Shown piece after piece: positions 24,342 through 33,302 of a stretch of DNA of 64,000 nucleotides (its first letter is position 1; each line of letters starts with the position of its first letter). The notes beneath the pieces are model-generated. The model searched no databases and had not been told where the DNA came from. It saw nothing but the letters and a program-made list of their open reading frames with translations. This stretch comes from Streptomyces lincolnensis (GTDB lineage Bacteria; Actinomycetota; Actinomycetes; Streptomycetales; Streptomycetaceae): contig NZ_JAIHON010000024.1 of NCBI RefSeq assembly GCF_021173675.1, forward strand, positions 1 to 64,000, in the 5' to 3' direction. Position numbers and translations under genes: made by a program.

Positions 24342-25364
24342 ATGGGCAGGCAGCGCCCTGGCTCGCCGACGTTGGAGGAAGTCGCGGCTCTCGCCGGTGT
24401 CGGGCGCGGCACCGTCTCGCGGGTCGTCAACAACGCGGCGGGCGTGAAGGAGTCCACGCGCCGGGCCGTCGAGCGGGCCATCGACGAACTGGGTTACGTG
24501 CCCAATCTGGCGGCCCGTTCACTGGCCGGGCGGCGCGCGGACGCGGTGGCCCTGGCGTTGACCGAACGGGACTGGCGGCTGTTCGGGGAACCCTTCTTCT
24601 CCGAGATCATCCGCTCCGTCGGCGACGCCCTCGCCGACACCTCGGTGCAGCTGCTGCTCACCTTGGTCCGCACGGATGCCGAGCGGCAGCGCTTCGTCGA
24701 GTACGCGCGCGGCGGGCGGGTGGACGGGGTGCTGCTGCTGTCCGTGCGGGCCGAGGACCGGCTGCCGGACATGCTCGCCGACGCCGGGCTGCCCACGGTG
24801 CTGCTCGGCCGCCGCTCGGGCGACGAGCACGTCACCTATGTGGACGCGGACAACGTCGGTGGGGCCCGCGGCGCGGTCGAGCATCTGCTGCGCGGGGGGC
24901 GCCGCCGGATCGCAGCCGTCACCGGGCCACTCGACATGTATGTCACCCAGTGCCGGCTGCGCGGGTACCGGGAGGCGCTGGCCGCCGCCGGTGTGGAAGC
25001 CCTTTCCTCACTGGTCGTCGAAGGTGACTTCACCGCGGACAGCGGGCGTCGGGCGACGGCCGAAGTCCTCGCCCGGCACCCGGACACGGACGCCGTCTTC
25101 GCCGCCTCGGACACCATGGCGGCCGGAGCACTCGAGGTACTGCGGGCGGCAGGCCGCAGAGTGCCCGAGGACGTCGCGGTGATCGGTTTCGACGACTTTA
25201 CGCTCGCCCAGGACACCGAGCCGTCGCTGACGACGGTCCGGCAGCCGCTGGAGGAGATCGGGCGGACCATGGTGCGGCTGCTGATGGAGGAGATGGAGCA
25301 GCCGGAGGTCGCCTGGCGCCATGTCATCCTGCGCACCCGCCTGGTGGTGCGCGGCTCGGCCTGA
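24342..25364 (+). CDS. LacI-family regulator (CebR/CelR-like)
   Basis: A 340-residue LacI-family repressor. The N-terminal helix-turn-helix is TLEEVAALAGVGRGTVSRVV, followed by the hinge LGYVPNLAARSLAGRRAD and a periplasmic-binding-protein-like sugar domain ending in VIGFDDFTLAQDTEPSLTTV. It stands directly before three CebR-type boxes and the cellulase genes, so it is the likely cellobiose-responsive repressor of the island. A GGGGGTGG site precedes the ATG. Its recognition helix differs (GRG versus GRT) from that of the second LacI protein at 40792. Confidence 0.88.
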   Translation: MGRQRPGSPTLEEVAALAGVGRGTVSRVVNNAAGVKESTRRAVERAIDELGYVPNLAARSLAGRRADAVALALTERDWRLFGEPFFSEIIRSVGDALADTSVQLLLTLVRTDAERQRFVEYARGGRVDGVLLLSVRAEDRLPDMLADAGLPTVLLGRRSGDEHVTYVDADNVGGARGAVEHLLRGGRRRIAAVTGPLDMYVTQCRLRGYREALAAAGVEALSSLVVEGDFTADSGRRATAEVLARHPDTDAVFAASDTMAAGALEVLRAAGRRVPEDVAVIGFDDFTLAQDTEPSLTTVRQPLEEIGRTMVRLLMEEMEQPEVAWRHVILRTRLVVRGSA

Positions 25365-25393
25365 GGGCCGCGGAGAGGGCAGGGCGAAACTTT

Positions 25394-25407
25394 CGGGAGC
25401 GCTCCCA
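25394..25407. promoter_or_regulatory. CebR-type box 1
   Basis: CGGGAGCGCTCCCA matches 13 of 14 positions of the cellulose-utilisation operator TGGGAGCGCTCCCA. Confidence 0.8.
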
Positions 25408-25540
25408 ACTCCCGGAGCCCGTCGAAAGGTTGCGACGTGTCCGCCTGACCTGCGACGTCGAAATCCGTTCGACACATTCGCGTGCACAGGGTTGTCAGGG
25501 ACATGGGCAGATACCTACAGTCCGACCCGAACCGGTGGTT

Positions 25541-25554
25541 TGGGAGCGCTCCCA
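25541..25554. promoter_or_regulatory. CebR-type box 2
   Basis: TGGGAGCGCTCCCA, a perfect palindromic CebR/CelR box, lies 67 bp before the GH12 start. Confidence 0.92.
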
Positions 25555-25566
25555 TCGTTGGGGAGG

Positions 25567-25580
25567 TGGGAGCGCTCCCG
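25567..25580. promoter_or_regulatory. CebR-type box 3
   Basis: TGGGAGCGCTCCCG, one mismatch, is 26 bp downstream of box 2 and 41 bp before the GH12 start. Confidence 0.85.
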
Positions 25581-25620
25581 TACCGGCTCCAGCCGAGCCA
25601 CGTTCGAGAAAGGCACCCGC

Positions 25621-26751
25621 ATGCGATCGTTACCGCACCGTCCCCGCCCTGTGCGCGGCCTGTTCGCCGCGCTGCTCTCCGCTTTCGCCGCGCTCGCGGC
25701 CCTCCTCGTCGCCGCACCGCCGGCCCAGGCCGACACCACGATCTGCGAGCAGTACGGCTCGACCGTCATCCAGGGCCGCTACGTCGTGCAGAACAACCGC
25801 TGGGGCACCAGCGCCCCCCAGTGCGTCACCGCCACCGACACCGGCTTCCGCCTCACCCAGGCCGACGGCTCGGTGCCCACCAACGGCGCCCCGAAGTCGT
25901 ACCCGTCGGTGTTCAACGGCTGCCATTACACGAACTGTTCGCCGGGCACCAACCTTCCGGCGCAGCTCAGCACCATCTCCAGCGCGCCCAGCAGCATCTC
26001 CTACGGCTATGTCTCGGGCGCCGTGTACAACGCCTCGTACGACATCTGGCTGGACCCGACGCCCCGCACCGACGGCGTCAACCGCACCGAGATCATGATC
26101 TGGTTCAACCGGGTGGGCTCCATCCAGCCGATCGGCTCGCCGGTGGGCAACGCCACCGTCGGCGGCCGCACCTGGCAGGTGTGGACCGGCAGCAACGGCT
26201 CCAACGACGTGATCTCCTTCGTCGCTCCCTCGGCGATCAGCAGTTGGAGCTTCGACGTCATGGACTTCGTCGACCAGGCCGTGGCCCGGGGCCTGGCGCA
26301 GAACAACTGGTACCTGACGAGCGTCCAGGCCGGGTTCGAGCCGTGGCAGAACGGCGCCGGACTCGCGGTGAACTCCTTCTCCTCCGCCGTCAACCTCGGT
26401 GGCGGCGGCCCGGGCGGCCCCGGTGGGCCGGCCACGGCCTGCCAGGTGACCTACGCGACCAACGTCTGGCAGGGCGGCTACACCGCCGACGTGACGGTCA
26501 AGAACACCGGTACCACCGCCCTGAACTCCTGGCAGCTCGGCTTCACCCTGCCCTCCGGACAGCGCGCCACCAGCCCCTGGAACGCCACCCTGTCCGGCTC
26601 CTCCGGCGCGGTGACGGCCAGTCCCGTGGCGCACAACGCGCAGATCGCCGCCGGCGGCAGCCAGACCTTCGGCTTCCAGGGCACCTACAGCGGCACCTTC
26701 GCCAAGCCCGGCACCTTCACCCTGAACGGCACGGCCTGCACCAGCGCCTGA
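25621..26751 (+). CDS. celB: Secreted GH12 endoglucanase with CBM2 (CelB-like)
   Basis: A 376-residue secreted cellulase resembling CelB of Streptomyces. A signal peptide with Arg-rich start ends at AQA-D (about residue 37). The GH12 domain follows to about residue 258 with the catalytic glutamates in TEIMIWFNR and GFEPWQNG. A Gly/Pro linker near 262-273 leads to a CBM2 cellulose-binding domain starting CQVTYATNVWQGGYTADVTV. It cuts internal beta-1,4-glucan bonds outside the cell. Three CebR-type boxes control it and a strong hairpin follows. Confidence 0.95.
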   Translation: MRSLPHRPRPVRGLFAALLSAFAALAALLVAAPPAQADTTICEQYGSTVIQGRYVVQNNRWGTSAPQCVTATDTGFRLTQADGSVPTNGAPKSYPSVFNGCHYTNCSPGTNLPAQLSTISSAPSSISYGYVSGAVYNASYDIWLDPTPRTDGVNRTEIMIWFNRVGSIQPIGSPVGNATVGGRTWQVWTGSNGSNDVISFVAPSAISSWSFDVMDFVDQAVARGLAQNNWYLTSVQAGFEPWQNGAGLAVNSFSSAVNLGGGGPGGPGGPATACQVTYATNVWQGGYTADVTVKNTGTTALNSWQLGFTLPSGQRATSPWNATLSGSSGAVTASPVAHNAQIAAGGSQTFGFQGTYSGTFAKPGTFTLNGTACTSA

Positions 26752-26780
26752 CCGAAGCCGGTGCACCGCACCGGCCTACT

Positions 26781-26823
26781 CCGGGGCCCGCCCCGCCTTC
26801 CCCCCGACCGGGGCGGGCCCCGG
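26781..26823 (+). terminator. Strong hairpin after celB
   Basis: A perfect 15-bp GC stem (26781-26795 with 26809-26823) and 13-base loop follow the celB stop. No CebR-type box is seen between it and the GH3 gene. Confidence 0.85.
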
Positions 26824-26869
26824 CCCCCACGTCCGCCCCTCCGGCCCGCATCCGGAAAGGCCGCACCCC

Positions 26870-29119
26870 ATGAGCCCGAGCCGCACCGTGTCCGCACACC
26901 GCACGCCGCCCTCACCCGCGGGCGTGCCCTTACGCTCCCGGCCCCGCCGCCCCGCCCTCGTCGCCGCGCTGTGCGCCGCGACCCTCGCGCTGCCCGTGCT
27001 TGCCGCCGCCCCGCCCGGCGCGCCCGCCCAGGTCCCCACGGCCGCCGTCGCCCTGCCGTACCAGGACCCCTCCCTTCCGGTGCCCCAGCGGGTCAGCGAT
27101 CTGCTCTCCCGGATGACGCTCGACGACAAGCTCGGGCAGATGACCCAGATCGAGAAGGACGCGCTCGTCCCGCAGTCCGACCTCGCCACCTACCGCATCG
27201 GCTCGGTGCTCTCCGGCGGCGACTCGACGGTCAGCCCCAACAACGCCCAGACCTGGGCCGACACCTACGACTCCCTCCAGCGCACCACCCTGGCCACCCC
27301 GCTCGGCATCCCGATGATCTACGGCATCGACGCGGTGCACGGCCACAACGCGGTGCGCGGCGCCACGCTCTTCCCGCACAACATCGGTCTCGGCGCCACC
27401 CGTGACCCGGCGCTGGTGCAGCGCGTCGGGCGGGCGGTGGCCGAGGAGGTGGCCGGTACCGGCATCGACTGGTCCTTCGCGCCGTGTCTGTGCGTGGCTC
27501 GCAACGACCGGTGGGGACGCACCTACGAGTCGTTCGGCGAGAAGCCCGAACTGCCCACCTCCATGGCCACGTTCGTCACCGGCATGCAGGGCACGGCCCT
27601 GGGCGGCGGCCCGGCGTCGGTGCTGGCCACCGCCAAGCACTACATCGGCGACGGCGGCACGACGGGAGGCGTCGACCAGGGCAACACCGAGCTGTCCGAG
27701 GCCGAGCTGCGCGCGATCCACCTGCCGCCCTTCCAGGAGGCGGTACGGCGGGGCGTGGGCTCGGTGATGCTGTCCTACAGCAGCTGGAACGGCGTGCGCT
27801 CGCACGGGCACAAGTATCTGGTCACCGACGTACTCAAGGGCGAGCTGGGCTTCACCGGCTTCGTCGTCTCGGACTGGGCCGCGGTCGACCAGCTGGACGG
27901 GCAGAGCGGCTTCACCGGCGCCGAGATCACCACGGCCGTCAACGCGGGCGTCGACATGGTGATGGTCCCGCACGACTACAAGAAGTTCCTCACCCTGCTG
28001 CGCGGCGAGGTGAGCGCCGGGCGGATCCCCCTGGCCCGCGTCGACGACGCCAACCGGCGCATCCTCACCAAGAAGTTCCAGCTCGGCCTGTTCGAAAAGC
28101 CCCTCACCGATCGGTCGTTGACCCCGACCGTCGGCTCCGCGGAGCATCGCGCCCTGGCCCGGCAGGCGGTGCGCCAGTCGCAGGTGCTGCTGAAGAACGA
28201 CGGCGCGATCCTGCCATTGGCGAAGAACGCCAAGCTGTTCGTGGCCGGCAAGTCCGCCGACGACATCGGCAACCAGAGCGGCGGCTGGACCCTGGGCTGG
28301 CAGGGCCGCAGCGGGCCCGTCACCGAGGGCACGACCGTCCTCAAGGGCATCCGCGCCGCCGCGACCGACCCGTCCCGGATCACCTACGACCGCTACGGCA
28401 ACGGCATCGACGGCAGCTACACCGCCGCCGTCGCGGTGGTCGGGGAGACGCCGTACGCCGAGATGCACGGCGACCGGCCCAGCGGCATGGGGCTGGACCA
28501 GGAGGACCTGCAGACCCTCAGCCGGCTCAAGGCCAGCGGGGTGCCCGTCGTGGTGGTCCTGGTCTCCGGACGCCCGCTCGACATCGCCGCCCAACTCCCG
28601 GACTGGCGCGCCCTGCTGGCGGCCTGGCTGCCCGGCACCGAGGGCGCCGGAGTGTCCGATGTGCTCTTCGGCGACCACGCCCCGACCGGCAAGCTCCCCA
28701 TGACGTGGATGCGCAGCGCCTCCCAGCAGCCCATCAACGACGGCGACGGCAAGAGCCCGCTCTTCGCGTACGGGCACGGCCTGACCTACGGCACCGGTCC
28801 CGACCCCGACCCGGAGCCCCAACCCACGTCCTGCACCGCCCAGTTCAAGGTCGTCTCGGCCTGGAACGGCGGCTACCAGGCGGAGATGACCGTCAAGAAC
28901 TCCGGCACCGGCCCGCTCACCGGCTGGTCCGTCGCCTGGGATCTGGGCGGCTCCACCGTCACCAGCCTGTGGAACGGCTCCCTGACCGTGGCCCAGGGCC
29001 GCGCGACCGTCCGCAACGCCGCCCACAACGGCGCCCTGTCTCCCGGCGCCACCACCTCGTTCGGCTTCACCGCCAACGGCGGCGCGGGCACGCCCGCTCC
29101 GCAGTGCACCGGCTCCTGA
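26870..29119 (+). CDS. Secreted GH3 beta-glucosidase with CBM2
   Basis: A 749-residue exported enzyme. An N-terminal signal region with a hydrophobic helix (ALVAALCAATLALPVLAAAP) precedes the GH3 N-terminal barrel containing KHYIGDGGT and the nucleophile in FVVSDWAAVDQLDGQ. The GH3 C-terminal domain follows, and a CBM2 module beginning SCTAQFKVVSAWNGGYQAEM fills the last ~105 residues. It should release glucose from cellobiose or oligosaccharide ends at the cellulose surface. Many cellulolytic Streptomyces keep beta-glucosidase inside the cell, so a secreted, cellulose-anchored form is notable. Confidence 0.93.
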   Translation: MSPSRTVSAHRTPPSPAGVPLRSRPRRPALVAALCAATLALPVLAAAPPGAPAQVPTAAVALPYQDPSLPVPQRVSDLLSRMTLDDKLGQMTQIEKDALVPQSDLATYRIGSVLSGGDSTVSPNNAQTWADTYDSLQRTTLATPLGIPMIYGIDAVHGHNAVRGATLFPHNIGLGATRDPALVQRVGRAVAEEVAGTGIDWSFAPCLCVARNDRWGRTYESFGEKPELPTSMATFVTGMQGTALGGGPASVLATAKHYIGDGGTTGGVDQGNTELSEAELRAIHLPPFQEAVRRGVGSVMLSYSSWNGVRSHGHKYLVTDVLKGELGFTGFVVSDWAAVDQLDGQSGFTGAEITTAVNAGVDMVMVPHDYKKFLTLLRGEVSAGRIPLARVDDANRRILTKKFQLGLFEKPLTDRSLTPTVGSAEHRALARQAVRQSQVLLKNDGAILPLAKNAKLFVAGKSADDIGNQSGGWTLGWQGRSGPVTEGTTVLKGIRAAATDPSRITYDRYGNGIDGSYTAAVAVVGETPYAEMHGDRPSGMGLDQEDLQTLSRLKASGVPVVVVLVSGRPLDIAAQLPDWRALLAAWLPGTEGAGVSDVLFGDHAPTGKLPMTWMRSASQQPINDGDGKSPLFAYGHGLTYGTGPDPDPEPQPTSCTAQFKVVSAWNGGYQAEMTVKNSGTGPLTGWSVAWDLGGSTVTSLWNGSLTVAQGRATVRNAAHNGALSPGATTSFGFTANGGAGTPAPQCTGS

Positions 29120-29161
29120 CGTACGACCGGCACACCCGCACGTACCACCGAGGAGGGCACA

Positions 29162-31372
29162 ATGACCAACCCGACCAGAGCCGACGGCGCCTCGCTGCCG
29201 CGCACGCGCCGACGACGGTCGGCAGCCCTGGCCACCGCCCTGGCCACCCTGATGCTCGGGGTGGCCGGCCAGATCGCGGGACAGCCCGCGGCAGCGGCGG
29301 AACCTCATGTCGACAACCCCTTCGCGGGGGCGACCTTCTACCTCAACCCCGACTACGCCGAGCACGTGAACACGTCCATCGCGCAGACCTCCGACGCCAC
29401 GCTCAAGGCGAAGATGGAGAAGGTCAAGAGCTATCCGACCGCCGTCTGGATGGACCGGATCGCGGCCGTCCACGGCGGTGACGCCAACGCGGGACGCAAG
29501 AGCCTGGCCGACCACCTCGACCTGGCGCTCGCCCAGAAGAAGCCCGGACAGCCGATCACCGCCACCTTCGTGGTGTACGACCTGCCGGGACGCGACTGCG
29601 CCGCCCTCGCCTCCAGCGGCGAACTCCCGCTCACCCAGGCGGGCCTGTCCCGCTACAAGACCGAGTACATCGACGTCATCGCGAACGTCATGAAGAATCC
29701 CAAGTACCAGGACATCCGCATCACCACGGTCGTCGAGCCCGACAGCCTGCCCAACCTGGTCACCAACACCTCCGACCCCGAGTGCGCCCAGGCCAAGAGC
29801 AGCGGCATCTACGTCGAGGGCATCCGGTACGCCCTGGACAAGCTGCACGCCATCCCGAACGTGTACACCTACCTGGACTACGCGCACTCCGGCTGGCTCG
29901 GCTGGGACAACAACCTGACCCAGACCGTGCAGCAGTACACCGAGGTGGCCAGGGGCACCGCGGCCGGGCTGAGCAGCGTCGACGGGCTGATCACGAACGT
30001 CGCCAACTACACGCCGTTGGAGGAGCCTTTCCTGACCAACCCCGACAAGCAGGTCGGCGGCAACCCGGTCAAGTCGGGCAAGTACTACGAGTGGAACCCG
30101 AACTTCGACGAGGTGGACTTCACCAAGAACGTGCACCGGGCGCTGGTCTCGTCGGGCTGGCCCGCCTCCACCGGTCTGGTGGTCGACACCTCCCGCAACG
30201 GCTGGGGCGGCGCCGCGCGGCCCACCGCGGAGAGCACCAGCACCACCCTCGACACCTACGTCAACGAGTCCAAGGTCGACCGCCGCTTCCACCGCGGTCT
30301 GTGGTGCAACGCGAGCGGAGCCGGGCTCGGGCAGCCGCCGCAGGCCACGCCCTCCGGACACCCCGACTCGCACCTCGACGCCTTCCTGTGGGTCAAGCCG
30401 CCGGGGGAGTCCGACGGGGCCAGCAAGGACATCCCCAATGAGGAGGGCAAGCGCGCGGACCCGATGTGCGACCCCGACTACACCGCACCGAACGCCGGCA
30501 ACAACAAGACCGGGGCGCTGCCCGACGCACCGCTGGCCGGCCACTGGTTCCACAACCAGTTCCTGATGCTGGTGCGCAACGCCTACCCCGCCGTGCCGAC
30601 GGGCGGCACCGACCCGGGTGACACCACGGCCCCGACCGCCCCGACCGGACTGCAGGCCACCGCGAAGACCGCGAGCAGTGTCTCCCTGTCCTGGACCGCG
30701 GCCACCGACAACGTGGGCGTGAGCGGGTACGACGTGTACCGCAACGGCACCCGGGTCGGCTCGCCGGCCGCCGGCACCACGTACACGGACACCGGACTGA
30801 GTGCCGCCACGGCCTACAGCTACACCGTGCGGGCCCGCGACGCGGCCGGGAACGTCTCACCCGCCTCCGCGGCGCTGAGCGTCACCACCGAGACGGGCGG
30901 CGGCGGTCCCGACCCGGCGGGCGGCCTCAAGGTCGCCTACAAGAACAACGACTCCTCGGCCACCGACAACGCCATCCGCCCCGGCCTGCGGATCACCAAC
31001 ACCGGCAGCGCCGCTGTCGACCTGACCGGAGTGACCGCCCGCTACTACTTCACCCGCGACGGCGGCTCGTCCACCGTCAATGCCTATTGCGACTACGCCG
31101 CGGTGGGCTGCTCCAACGTCAAGCTCAGGGTCGTCCCGTTGAGCACCCCGGTCGCGGGCGCGGACGCCTATCTGGAGGTCGGCTTCTCGGCCGGCTCCCT
31201 GGCCGCGGGCCGTGACACCGGTGACATCCAGATCCGCATGGCCAAGTCCGACTGGTCCGCGTTCGACGAGGTCGGCGACCACAGCCGCACCACCGCCACC
31301 TCCTACACCGACGCCCCGGCGATCCCCGGCTACCTCGGCACCACCCTGGCCTGGGGCGCACCGCCCGCCTGA
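29162..31372 (+). CDS. Secreted GH6 cellobiohydrolase with FN3 and CBM3
   Basis: A 736-residue exo-cellulase that releases cellobiose from the non-reducing end. A signal peptide ends near AAAA-EPHVDNPF. The GH6 catalytic domain spans about residues 45-475, with the acid in VVYDLPGRDCAA and a conserved VVEPDSLPNLV segment. A fibronectin type III module (TAPTGLQATAKTASSVSLSW) and a CBM3-type module (LKVAYKNNDSSATDNAI to the end) follow. It begins 43 bp after the GH3 stop with GAGGAGGG before the ATG, so they are probably cotranscribed. Confidence 0.94.
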   Translation: MTNPTRADGASLPRTRRRRSAALATALATLMLGVAGQIAGQPAAAAEPHVDNPFAGATFYLNPDYAEHVNTSIAQTSDATLKAKMEKVKSYPTAVWMDRIAAVHGGDANAGRKSLADHLDLALAQKKPGQPITATFVVYDLPGRDCAALASSGELPLTQAGLSRYKTEYIDVIANVMKNPKYQDIRITTVVEPDSLPNLVTNTSDPECAQAKSSGIYVEGIRYALDKLHAIPNVYTYLDYAHSGWLGWDNNLTQTVQQYTEVARGTAAGLSSVDGLITNVANYTPLEEPFLTNPDKQVGGNPVKSGKYYEWNPNFDEVDFTKNVHRALVSSGWPASTGLVVDTSRNGWGGAARPTAESTSTTLDTYVNESKVDRRFHRGLWCNASGAGLGQPPQATPSGHPDSHLDAFLWVKPPGESDGASKDIPNEEGKRADPMCDPDYTAPNAGNNKTGALPDAPLAGHWFHNQFLMLVRNAYPAVPTGGTDPGDTTAPTAPTGLQATAKTASSVSLSWTAATDNVGVSGYDVYRNGTRVGSPAAGTTYTDTGLSAATAYSYTVRARDAAGNVSPASAALSVTTETGGGGPDPAGGLKVAYKNNDSSATDNAIRPGLRITNTGSAAVDLTGVTARYYFTRDGGSSTVNAYCDYAAVGCSNVKLRVVPLSTPVAGADAYLEVGFSAGSLAAGRDTGDIQIRMAKSDWSAFDEVGDHSRTTATSYTDAPAIPGYLGTTLAWGAPPA

Positions 31373-31396
31373 TCCGTCTACCTCCCCACACTCCCT

Positions 31397-31430
31397 CGCC
31401 CGCCCGGAGCGACCTCTTCCCGGGCGGGCG
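31397..31430 (+). terminator. Hairpin after GH6 gene
   Basis: An 11-bp stem (31397-31407 with 31420-31430) and 12-base loop lie between the GH6 and AA10 genes. Confidence 0.7.
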
Positions 31431-31471
31431 GGGGCTCCACAGCGGACAGCCACGGAACGACAGGAGGCACC

Positions 31472-32554
31472 ATGGTTCGACGCAGAAACCGGCTCCTCTC
31501 CTGGGCGGCGGTGCTCGCCACCCTGCTGAGCGGTCTCGGTCTGGCCTTGCTCGGCCAGGGCAGCGCGCAGGCCCACGGGGTGGCGATGATGCCCGGGTCG
31601 CGGACGTATCTCTGCTATCTGGACGCCAAGACCGGCACCGGCGCCCTGGATCCGACGAACCCGGCGTGCAAGGCGGCGCTGGCCGAGAGCGGATCGACGG
31701 CTCTGTACAACTGGTTCGCCGTGCTCGACTCCAACGCGGGCGGTCGCGGCGCCGGTTACGTGCCGGACGGCAAGCTGTGCAGCGCCGGTGACCGCTCCCC
31801 GTACAACTTCACCGGCTACAACGCCGCCCGCGCCGACTGGCCCCGCACGCATCTGACCTCCGGGAGGAGCATGCAGGTCCGGTACAGCAACTGGGCGGCC
31901 CACCCGGGCGACTTCCGGGTGTACCTGTCCAAGCCCGGCTACTCGCCCAGCTCCCCGCTGGGCTGGGGCGACCTGGAGCTCATCCAGACGGTCACCAACC
32001 CCGCCCAGTCCGGCTCGCCGGGGAGCGAGTCCGGCCACTACTACTGGAACCTCAACCTGCCCGCGGGCCGCTCGGGTGACGCGGTGCTGTTCATCCAGTG
32101 GGTGCGCTCGGACAGCCAGGAGAACTTCTTCTCCTGCTCCGACATCGTCTTCGACGGCGGCAACGGCGAGGTGACCGGCATCCGCGGCTCGGGCGGCACC
32201 CCGACGCCCACGCCGACTCCGACCCCCACTCCGACCGACCCGCACAGCGGCTGCATGGCCGTCTACGAGGTGACCAGCGCCTGGAACGGCGGCTTCCAGG
32301 GCTCCGTCCAGGTGATGAACCACAACACCGCACCGATGAACGGCTGGGCCGTGCGCTGGCAGCCCGGCACCGGCACCCGGCTCAACCAGGTCTGGAACGG
32401 CACGCTCAGTACCGGATCCGACGGCACGGTCACGGTCAGAAACGTCGACCACAACCGGACCGTCGCGCCGGACGGCAGCGTGACCTTCGGCTTCACCGCC
32501 ACCTCCACCGGCAACAACCATCCGGTCGGCTCGATCGGCTGCGTCGCCCCCTGA
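31472..32554 (+). CDS. Secreted AA10 lytic polysaccharide monooxygenase with CBM2
   Basis: A 360-residue copper enzyme that oxidatively breaks crystalline cellulose. Signal cleavage at AQA-H leaves His35 as the mature N-terminus, which with His145 (NWAAHPGDF) forms the histidine brace. The catalytic domain resembles CelS2-type AA10 proteins. A Pro-Thr repeat linker (GTPTPTPTPTPTPTD) joins a CBM2 module starting CMAVYEVTSAWNGGFQ. It completes a GH12, GH3, GH6, AA10 set that attacks cellulose by all main modes. AGGAGG precedes the ATG. Confidence 0.95.
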   Translation: MVRRRNRLLSWAAVLATLLSGLGLALLGQGSAQAHGVAMMPGSRTYLCYLDAKTGTGALDPTNPACKAALAESGSTALYNWFAVLDSNAGGRGAGYVPDGKLCSAGDRSPYNFTGYNAARADWPRTHLTSGRSMQVRYSNWAAHPGDFRVYLSKPGYSPSSPLGWGDLELIQTVTNPAQSGSPGSESGHYYWNLNLPAGRSGDAVLFIQWVRSDSQENFFSCSDIVFDGGNGEVTGIRGSGGTPTPTPTPTPTPTDPHSGCMAVYEVTSAWNGGFQGSVQVMNHNTAPMNGWAVRWQPGTGTRLNQVWNGTLSTGSDGTVTVRNVDHNRTVAPDGSVTFGFTATSTGNNHPVGSIGCVAP

Positions 32555-32557
32555 GAA

Positions 32558-32613
32558 GTCCCGCCGAGACGCCGGCTCCCGCACCGCGGGGAGCCGGCGT
32601 TCTCGGCGGGGAC
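32558..32613. terminator. Long hairpin between AA10 and response regulator genes
   Basis: Stem arms 32558-32580 and 32589-32613 pair over about 22 bp with one bulge and an 8-base loop. The flanking genes converge, so it can end both transcripts. Confidence 0.88.
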
Positions 32614-32639
32614 TCATAGGTCATGGCCCGGCACCCGGC

Positions 32640-33302
32640 TCAGGTTCCGGGGAGGATACGGCGCGTTTCGTAGGCCCACATCGCGATCTCGACCCGGTTG
32701 CGGGCGCCGAGTTTGGCCATCAGGCTGGCCAGATGCGTTTTCACCGTGCTGAGGCTGATGTGCAGTACATCGGAGATCTCGGTGTTGGTCAGTCCGCGGG
32801 CAACGGCGAGGAGTACCTGCTCCTCGCGGGCGGTGACGGGGGAGACCGGCTGGGTTGTGGGCCGGCCGGCGGGCAGGTCCGCGAACGCCCGGAGGAGACG
32901 GACGGTGACGCTGGGCGCGATGAGCGCCTCACCGTCGGATGCCGACCGTACGGCCTGGGCCAGAAGGTCTGGTCCGGTGTCCTTGAGGAGGAATCCGCGG
33001 GCGCCGGCTCGCAGTGAGCCGTAGACGTACTCGTCGAGGTCGAACGTGGTGATGACGACCACGACCAGGGGGTCGGCGACGCCGGGGCCGGCGAGCAGCC
33101 GGGTGGCCTCGAGCCCGTCGAGCAGGGGCATGCGGATGTCGAACAGACAGACGTCGGGGCGGAGTTCGCGGGCCAGGCGTACCGCTTCCTGCCCATCGGC
33201 GGCCTCGCCGACCACCTCGATGCCGGGCTGGGCGTTCAGCATGATCCGCAGCCCGGTGCGGATGATCGTCTGGTCGTCAGCGACGAGGACGCGAATGGAC
33301 AC
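32640..33302 (-). CDS. LuxR-type response regulator
   Basis: A 220-residue NarL/FixJ-family regulator. The receiver domain begins IRVLVADDQTIIRTGL, with the phosphate-accepting Asp in CLFDIRMPLLDG and Lys in FLLKDTGPD. The LuxR helix-turn-helix is at the end (TAREEQVLLAVARGLTNTEI, STVKTHLASLMAKLG). GTG at 33302 is chosen because GGAG lies eight bases upstream. It overlaps the histidine kinase gene by 26 bases, so they form one two-component system, possibly controlling the divergent MMPL transporter. Confidence 0.93.
   Translation of the reverse strand: MSIRVLVADDQTIIRTGLRIMLNAQPGIEVVGEAADGQEAVRLARELRPDVCLFDIRMPLLDGLEATRLLAGPGVADPLVVVVITTFDLDEYVYGSLRAGARGFLLKDTGPDLLAQAVRSASDGEALIAPSVTVRLLRAFADLPAGRPTTQPVSPVTAREEQVLLAVARGLTNTEISDVLHISLSTVKTHLASLMAKLGARNRVEIAMWAYETRRILPGT

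Noticed and set aside
26930..30553. Minus-strand open frame of about 1,200 codons opposite the GH3 and GH6 genes
   Set aside because: It is a mirror of well-supported secreted enzymes, has no ribosome site or motif, and ends inside the signal-peptide region.
32200..32245. Short tandem repeat in the AA10 gene
   Set aside because: It encodes the Pro-Thr linker before CBM2 and is not a regulatory or CRISPR repeat.
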